DNA of 64,000 nt from Abelmoschus esculentus (lineage: Eukaryota; Streptophyta; Magnoliopsida; Malvales; Malvaceae): contig JAUCBN010000016.1 in NCBI GenBank assembly GCA_035048815.1, forward strand, positions 9,664,501 through 9,728,500, read 5' to 3'. Within the stretch, counting starts at the first letter, position 1, and each line of letters opens with the position of its first letter. Shown piece after piece: positions 57,872 through 64,000 of this stretch. The position numbers and the translations under genes were made by a program. The notes under the pieces were generated by a model, which was not told where the DNA came from, searched no databases, and was given only the letters and a program-made list of their open reading frames with translations.

Positions 57872-60800
57872 TGTATATGTATTTTTATCCAAAAATCACA
57901 AAAATAATACTTTATGTATATATTTTAAAAGACTAGAAGTGTACATACTAATCGTTTGCTCTTCCTGCTTTATTTTTTTTTTTAAAAAAAGAAAAATATA
58001 TTATTTTAATTTCCGGTAAACTTGTTTAAAGTTTTATTCCTTTTGTTTATTATTATATTTAGTTTTAGTTTTATTATATTATTCACTTTCGTTTTCTTCT
58101 ATTACTACTATATTATTATATGTTATAAATAAATCGAAATATTAACAAAAATTCAAAAATACTATTATACTACATAATTTTATCTATTTCTTTTGCATTA
58201 GCTTCATTTTATTGTTATTTTCATTATTATTATCTTTTACAAACTAAAAAATCCAAAAAATGTCACATAATGTTTCTTTCCCATTTGTGTTTCTATTTCT
58301 TTTTAACATCTTTTTCCTTAACTTTGTGAATATATATATATATATTAGTAGATATATCACTTAGTTAAAACTCCAAAAATAGTTATAAATACTCTTTTTA
58401 TTTTGTCTTTTTCTTTTTTTTTTCAGTTTTCGTTTTATTATTACTATTTAATAGCGTTTATTACTTCTAGTTTCTTTTATATACTATAATTATATTTTTA
58501 CTAACCTTTTTGATCATGTGTAGACATATTTTACCTTTTTATATTATTATGAATATCATTACTTCCATTTATTATTAATACATATATGTATTTACTTTTA
58601 CGCTTTCATCACGGTTTATTATCATTTTGTTTTTTATTACACATTATTATTATTATTATCATATTATTTTCATTCAGTTATTTTACTATGTTTTTATATA
58701 CTATTATTATTTACTTTATTTGTCATTTTAAATTGTTTGACTCATATTATTAGTTGTTATAATATTATTATTATACATACATAACTAAATAAATAAATAA
58801 AACCCAATATATTACACACAACCCATTTAAATTACAAGCCCACATTTATATATAAAAATAAATAAAACGTTCAGCCCATTACAAATTAATCCTAAGCCCA
58901 AAATTGGATCAGCCCGGATCTAGGATTATAACACAAAAACCCTAACACTCCATCTTTTCTTATTTGCGCAGCCAGATCTGGACCGTTGGATCTGGCCCTT
59001 GATCCAACGGTTCAGATCAAACCAAGGAATGATCTGGAATGCCACTCTCCTGCACGCGCCGACTCTTCAGCACCCCACGCGCGACCTTTTGGCTCTTCAA
59101 TGACTCCTCGCCTCCTCATCGGCCGATCATCGACGCCGGCCGTTCGTCTTGACACCGGTGGTCCCCCATTCGTCCGATTTCAACATGCAAACAAACGAAA
59201 GATGTCAGATTCGTACGAATCACATAGCCAAATTGACAGAAATTATACCAGCAAAAATATAAGAATCAAAGAGGGTAATGGCAAAAAATTTCGGCAAAAT
59301 TTTCAGAGGGCCACAACCGAAAGTCAGAGAAATTCAGGAGCAAACACACCAAATGGTAGAAAACTCAGAGCCGAATACCAACAAATTCAACAGAGCAAAA
59401 GAGAGCAGAAAAATTTTAAGTTATTTTCTATTGTTTGTAATCCGGCTATAAAGGCCAAAGAACAAACCTTGTAAAGGGTCTTCACCCACCATTTCAGCAA
59501 TACAAAGAGTAAGAATTTCAGAGGAATTATTTTCGAAGAAAGTTTAGTATTTATCTTTTTCTTTTTTGAGCCTTCTTTTACTCTCTGATCTTCTTTCTCC
59601 GGCAACAAGCCTTGGCCTTCGCGCCGTTGTGGTGAGCCGAGAATAAAGGGGGTGACATTCCCCCTCTCTTTTCCTTCGAATCAAAGCGAGAAGGTTATTT
59701 TCGTTCTTGATTTCGGAAGAAAACTCAGTTTCAATCTGTTTTTTTTTTTACGAAATAATAAAGGGGTTCGAAGTCGGAGTTCGAAAGGTTTGGTTTTCGG
59801 TCGCCGACCACCATAGGTGGTGGCCGGAATCTGGGAAATACGGAGGCTTTCTGGGTAAGTGATGAACACCACGGTGGTGTTCATCCGATTCCAGAGAGAA
59901 AATGAGAATGGTTCATTCTTTTTCAAAGAGAAAATATGGGAGAGGCTTAAAATTAATTTCTGTTTAACATATATACCAGGCCCTTCTTTTAAAAACGGGA
60001 TATTCAGGTCATTAAATCCCTCTGTGCCTTTAAAATGACTTCTGAAGTCCCTCCAACTTTCTTTCGTTTTATAATTTCGTCCCCTTTTTGTGGTACGAAG
60101 CTTATACACAAATCGGTTTAATCCCAGACCAGCCACTCCGTGTTTTAGGATATATTTTCAAGTCCTTCCGTTTTATTAAATGATTTTTTGACCCCTATAA
60201 TTTTTTTCGACTTATAAAATGGTCTTAATTTTATTTTAAATCTTTTTTTCCCTGAATTTCAACCCCAAATCTGATTTTTAATCCATTATTAATCATTTCA
60301 AAATTCGATTTTCTCTTCCTCTAATTTGACCCTTTAATTTCAGTTTCTTTTTACTCTTTCTCGTAGTATTAAAGTACTTTTAAATTCCTTTTTATTTTGG
60401 GTTTTTCGAATCTTTCTTTGTTCGTTTCAATTTCTTCATATTTCTTTGTGACTTTTCGTTATACTTTATATTAATTATCTCCTTTCCTTTTTTTAAAATT
60501 AATTTTAAACTCCTTAAAAATCGTGAATCTTATCTGCTTTGGAAAGCATTTACTTTCTTATTCTACTAACCAGCCTTAAATGCCGTTTCTTTTATTTAAA
60601 AATTTCTATTTATTTGATGTCAGCTTTTTATCTTTTTTTACCTTTTTAATTGATAATAAATGTCTTCAATTACCTTTTAATGTTTTTATTTATTGATTGA
60701 TTGCCAACTGTCTTTCCTTCTTAATATTACTTAATTATGTATCATATAATATAATTATTAGTTACAACACATGTCTTTTTTTATTATTTTTATAGTAGCA

Positions 60801-61923
60801 TATTGTTTCCGTGTAGTATCCCATGTTATATATTATATTACATATATACATATGTTTCTGTTTCTTTTATACTTTGTTATAATTTGTTCCATGTGCATAT
60901 TTATTTATTTAATTATTTTTGTTTCCTTATTATTTATATTGTTTTATATTTATTTAATTGCTTTTATATTATGTGCGTTATTCTTTTATTTATGTATTAT
61001 ATGTTTTATTTATTTATTTTGTTTCTATCTTTTATTTAATTCAATACTTAATCGGCTTTACGGTGACCCACAACGGGAAATGATCCGTATTATTTGTAGC
61101 TCGTTTCATCTAACATCTAACATTTAATTTCCCGTATTTATCTTTCTTGCAATTTATTTTATCGCATTCAATTTTTGTATTTAAATTATACAATTCAAAT
61201 TCTTGCGTTATTCTTTTTTTTGTAATTCATATTGTGGTATTTATTATTGTGCGAATCGAAATCACAACCAACTCTTTAATTAATGAATTAATTAAATACG
61301 TCTTTATTCGGTCGTAACGGGCCCGTGTTCCAACGTAGTGGTCGCGGTGTATGCGTTGCCTCCAAATAAAAACACGATAAAAATAAAATTGATTCGGATC
61401 TTTAAACAAAAATTAATTTAAATGCTACTTTAGTCCGAAAAATCTAAAATTAATTAAGCGGTAATTTATAAAGGTGCCAATTTTGGGCGATTTTAAATCC
61501 TAAACCCGTTTTTAACCGTAACCGACTCTCGAACCCAAATCATTTCGAGTGTCCGGCCTACCAAAGTGGCCGGTGGCGACTCCTCGTTTTTTAAAATCCC
61601 TAATTTTAAAAATTTTTCCTTTTCAATCTAAAATTTCTTTTTTTAATCCAAAATCCCTAATTTTAACTTTCCAATTCCTATTTTTTTAAAAGAACCTTAG
61701 ATTTCAAATTTCTTTCAACATTTCAAAATTTCCGATTTTTATACACAATTTAAAAACCTAATTTTTAAATCCTAATTTTCTAAATTTCCCCAAAATTTTA
61801 TTTCAAACCCAAATCCCTAAATTCCACTTTTCAAACCCTACTTTCAATTCCATTAGTGACCCTTTTTTCCCCTTTTTTATTACACCCCTATCATTATTTT
61901 TTAAGAAATTTAGGGTCGCTACA
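57872..61923 (+). mobile_element. Probable 4-kb solo LTR, Tat/Ogre type, TSD ATTAT
   Basis: The right end is firm: TTTAGGGTCGCTACA (61909-61923), the kind of end that precedes TGGCGACTCC primer sites in Tat/Ogre-type Gypsy LTRs, followed by ATTAT. A matching ATTAT precedes TGTATATGTATT at 57872, giving a perfect 5-bp duplication, though in AT-rich DNA this could be chance. The body fits a long LTR: a low-complexity left part, a less AT-rich promoter-like part (58900-59650) with TATA-like CTATAAAGG at 59446, CCGTTGGATCTGG / CCAACGGTTCAG repeats at 58980-59015, and GGTGGCGACTCCTCG near 61573. No internal genes, hence solo. Confidence 0.6.
59430..59660 (+). promoter_or_regulatory. LTR promoter and transcript start region
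   Basis: GGCTATAAAGGCC (59444-59456) is the only good TATA box in a less AT-rich part of the putative solo LTR, followed by a leader with CCTTCTTTTACTCTCTG. LTR promoters of this lineage lie well inside long LTRs, which fits. Activity cannot be judged. Confidence 0.4.
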
Positions 61924-61928
61924 ATTAT

Positions 61929-63600
61929 TAAACACAACAAAAAATACACCTTAAATCTAGTCTAGTCCATTACTTGAACCATCTAGGCTAAAAAAATTTA
62001 AAACCACTACATTTATTTTGTTTTAAGGTAAAAAAAAAATAACCTTACAATTTCTCTTAAGGTTTATACCAAAACCTAAAGTCACTCTTTTCTCAATAGA
62101 TTATAAATTTAACAAATTAAGAAACCTCACTAAGCAATATGTTTATACAATTTAGCTCTCTTAAATCATAAACACTAGAGAATATTAACAATTTAGCTCA
62201 ATATGCGTTTTTTAAAAATAATTGACAATTTATAAACAAAACTTATTTTCTCTATACAAGGATATTGTAGTTGGTTTTCTTGAAATTTTCTCTAAATTAT
62301 AAAGAGTCGTTGCGTAATTAATAGGTGTATTAATACATGATATATGAGAATAAGTGTGCAACCTTACACATTGATACGATCTAGTCAGTACTGATATAAA
62401 ATTAACTCATTAAAAATTAAAAAATATATATATTAATACATGTATGACCGTATTAAAACAGATTGTTGGGTATTGATATCGAGATTAGTATATTAGTACT
62501 CGATACATGTTTTTGGTAATTCTAAAAACATTTGATCAAGTTAAAAATACTTTAAAATATTTCAAAAATCTTTTAAACGTATTTTTAATTTATTTGAGCT
62601 ATAAATTATTTTGTAAATTTGTTTGAGTTCAAAATATTTTTCATTAAATTATATTAAAACAAACATATTAACACTGTGCTTTTTCAACAGAATTCGGAAA
62701 TTAAAACAATTTTTTTCTGAGAACATTTGATTTAGAGAATTTTCTCATTCTAGCTTTATCACCTATATATTTCTCCAAAATTTTACATGTCGATTGTTTT
62801 ATAAATTTCTCAAAAGCATTATTAATACTATTATAGTACATACCAATATAAATTACGTATAAAAACTAAAGACAAGTTTCGTAATTCATAAGTACATAAA
62901 ATTAAGGAAATATATTTTATGTATTCACATTGGAAATTGTATTTTTTATAAATAAATTAAATTTAGGATTTAAGAGTTTAGTCTAAAGTTTAATATTTAG
63001 GGATTTAAGTTGTATAGTTTAAAAAAATATAATTTATAATTAAAATTTAGAATATAAAGTTTTAAAGATAAGAATTACAATTTTAATTTTTCAAATAAAA
63101 TTAATTATATTTATAAAAAAATTATTATTACCAATTATAAAGTAAGAGTCCGATTGATATCCATTTTATAAAGGATCTTAATTATTTTCTTAAATCATTT
63201 TTAATTTTTATACTATTGTATATTCACTTCAAAATGATAAAGACAATAACTTAGGTTATAAATAAGTATTCAAAGTATATTGGTTGTTTTATTTATGTAC
63301 TTAAAAGTGTTTTTAGTACAAAATATATATAAATTTATATTTTTTATCAAAATAAACACCTCGAACATTTTTATTAAAATATATATCTAATTTTTTCAAA
63401 AAATATATAATATATTTGTAATCAATGCCGCACATTAATTTTTAAGAACTAGATAAAAATATATAGTTTAAATATTTATTTTGATTAAAAAATTATTTTA
63501 AACATATATTTAAATAAAAATATGCTTTAAATATTTTTAACAAAAATACTTCAAATATATAAATGATAAAAGTAGATATATTTTAGGTATTTATTTATAA
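61929..63600. other. AT-rich intergenic sequence, no gene
   Basis: No coding pattern. The part 62320-62560 has words TTAATACATG, GTATTGATATCG and GTACTCGATACATG that resemble the TATCGATA-type LTR debris elsewhere in the window. From 62600 on it is almost pure A/T. Confidence 0.4.
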
Positions 63601-63734
63601 TATAAGCCTAAAAATTTGTTCTGTTTGAATTCGGGCCCCGATGGACCGGACCAGTAGCGTTCCTTTTCAAAGTTTCAGACCAAACGCCTTGCGGTTTCAA
63701 TGGTTGGGGCGTAAAGAAAAGCAGGAGAGGGAAA

Positions 63735-63860
63735 ATGGGAAAGCAGACGCTGGAAGAAGATGAAGACAATAGGAGAGAAGCAGCCATTGCTTCAACCCTT
63801 TCTTTGCAACCCAATTTCAAGCCTGCCGGAGTCACTTCACAACAGCTTTCTAAGTTCCGA
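63735..63860 (+). CDS. First exon of small conserved-looking gene, partial
   Basis: ATG at 63735 (GAAAATGGGA context) opens MGKQTLEEDEDNRREAAIAS followed by TLSLQPNFKPAGVTSQQLSKF and a splice donor CGA|GTAATT at 63861. The block NRREAAIAS, LQPNFKP.GVT..QLSKF has the look of a short, well-conserved plant protein with a charged N-terminus; I recall related proteins ending in a Lys/Arg-rich tail, but not the function. If unspliced, the frame would run to TAG at 63915-63917. The 63600-63734 upstream part is less AT-rich than the flank and is likely promoter and leader. The rest of the gene lies beyond the window. Confidence 0.6.
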
Positions 63861-64000
63861 GTAATTCCTTCAACTCCTTATTCCATGCTTTATATGGATG
63901 GTCTGATGAAATTTTAGGAACCCTAAATTCTTTAGCAGATTGTTTTACATATTGAGACGATGGGTACTGAAATCTGGGGTTTAGTTTATGATTGAAAAGA

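Noticed and set aside
58986..59474. 162-codon plus-strand open frame
   Set aside because: The composition is that of LTR promoter/leader DNA (inverted CCGTTGGATC words at its start) and no protein family is evident; it covers the probable TATA box.
59681..60136. 151-codon minus-strand open frame
   Set aside because: It lies inside the putative solo LTR, is Lys/Arg/Ser-rich without any domain pattern, and overlaps low-complexity T-rich sequence; similar chance frames are common in long LTRs.
60771..61127. Overlapping hydrophobic plus-strand frames (118 and 78 codons)
   Set aside because: Phe/Ile/Tyr-rich strings from T-rich DNA look like membrane proteins but have no start context, no family pattern and lie within LTR sequence.

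Overview
This window looks like a repeat-rich stretch of a eudicot nuclear genome. It is strongly AT-biased, has spliced genes with GT-AG introns and a nuclear tRNA-Ala gene, and carries several generations of plant transposable elements. The LTR families with TGTAACACC-type ends and clusters of TATCGATA/TATCGAAAC-like motifs resemble what I know from Malvaceae such as cotton, but that placement is inference from repeat style only.

Real host genes are few. The best is a five-exon alpha/beta hydrolase gene of the ABHD17/FAM108 type on the minus strand (31337-38160). Its first intron, about 5 kb, has taken in a Copia-like LTR element that itself carries a hAT-like element. Other host parts are a small minus-strand gene with a KEN box (17016-17366), a tRNA-Ala(AGC) gene carrying T-loop and stem changes (17637-17709), a truncated cystathionine beta-lyase pseudogene (18009-19330), a lysine/glutamate-rich gene fragment (15552-15851), and the first exon of a small conserved-looking gene at the right edge (63735-63860).

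The rest is mobile DNA. From the left: LTR debris rich in TATCGAAAC; a solo LTR with perfect 5-bp target duplications (1504-4635) split by a hAT-like element with a perfect 8-bp duplication (2806-3739); a nearly unit-length, decayed endogenous pararetrovirus (about 5166-12450) running from a tRNA-Met primer site through movement, coat, protease, RT and RNase H regions to a terminal promoter, with TA-rich DNA on both sides; and dispersed copies of an AT-rich repeat family with CGGGT/ACCCG-type ends.

An LTR remnant at 19381-22480 was hit by a 6.6-kb element (22481-29050, TSD GTTTT) that carries a gag zinc-finger fragment. That element was in turn hit by a 2.9-kb LTR retrotransposon (25738-28680, TSD AATTT, two 264-bp LTRs) whose interior has no pol but holds a piece resembling an EFR3/SEMI-ROLLED-LEAF2-type ARM-repeat gene and a second piece resembling a hAT transposase-like protein. 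This gene-capturing element is the most unusual object in the window.

The right half holds a long perfect-looking inverted repeat (39818-40265), further LTR layers (42300-47331, 49957-51364), a decayed MULE transposase (47600-48900), a minus-strand Athila/Tat-type Gypsy element with gag and a protease whose active-site Asp reads Asn (51365-56500), and a probable 4-kb solo LTR of Tat/Ogre type (57872-61923). The TSD-supported nestings give a relative order of insertions.
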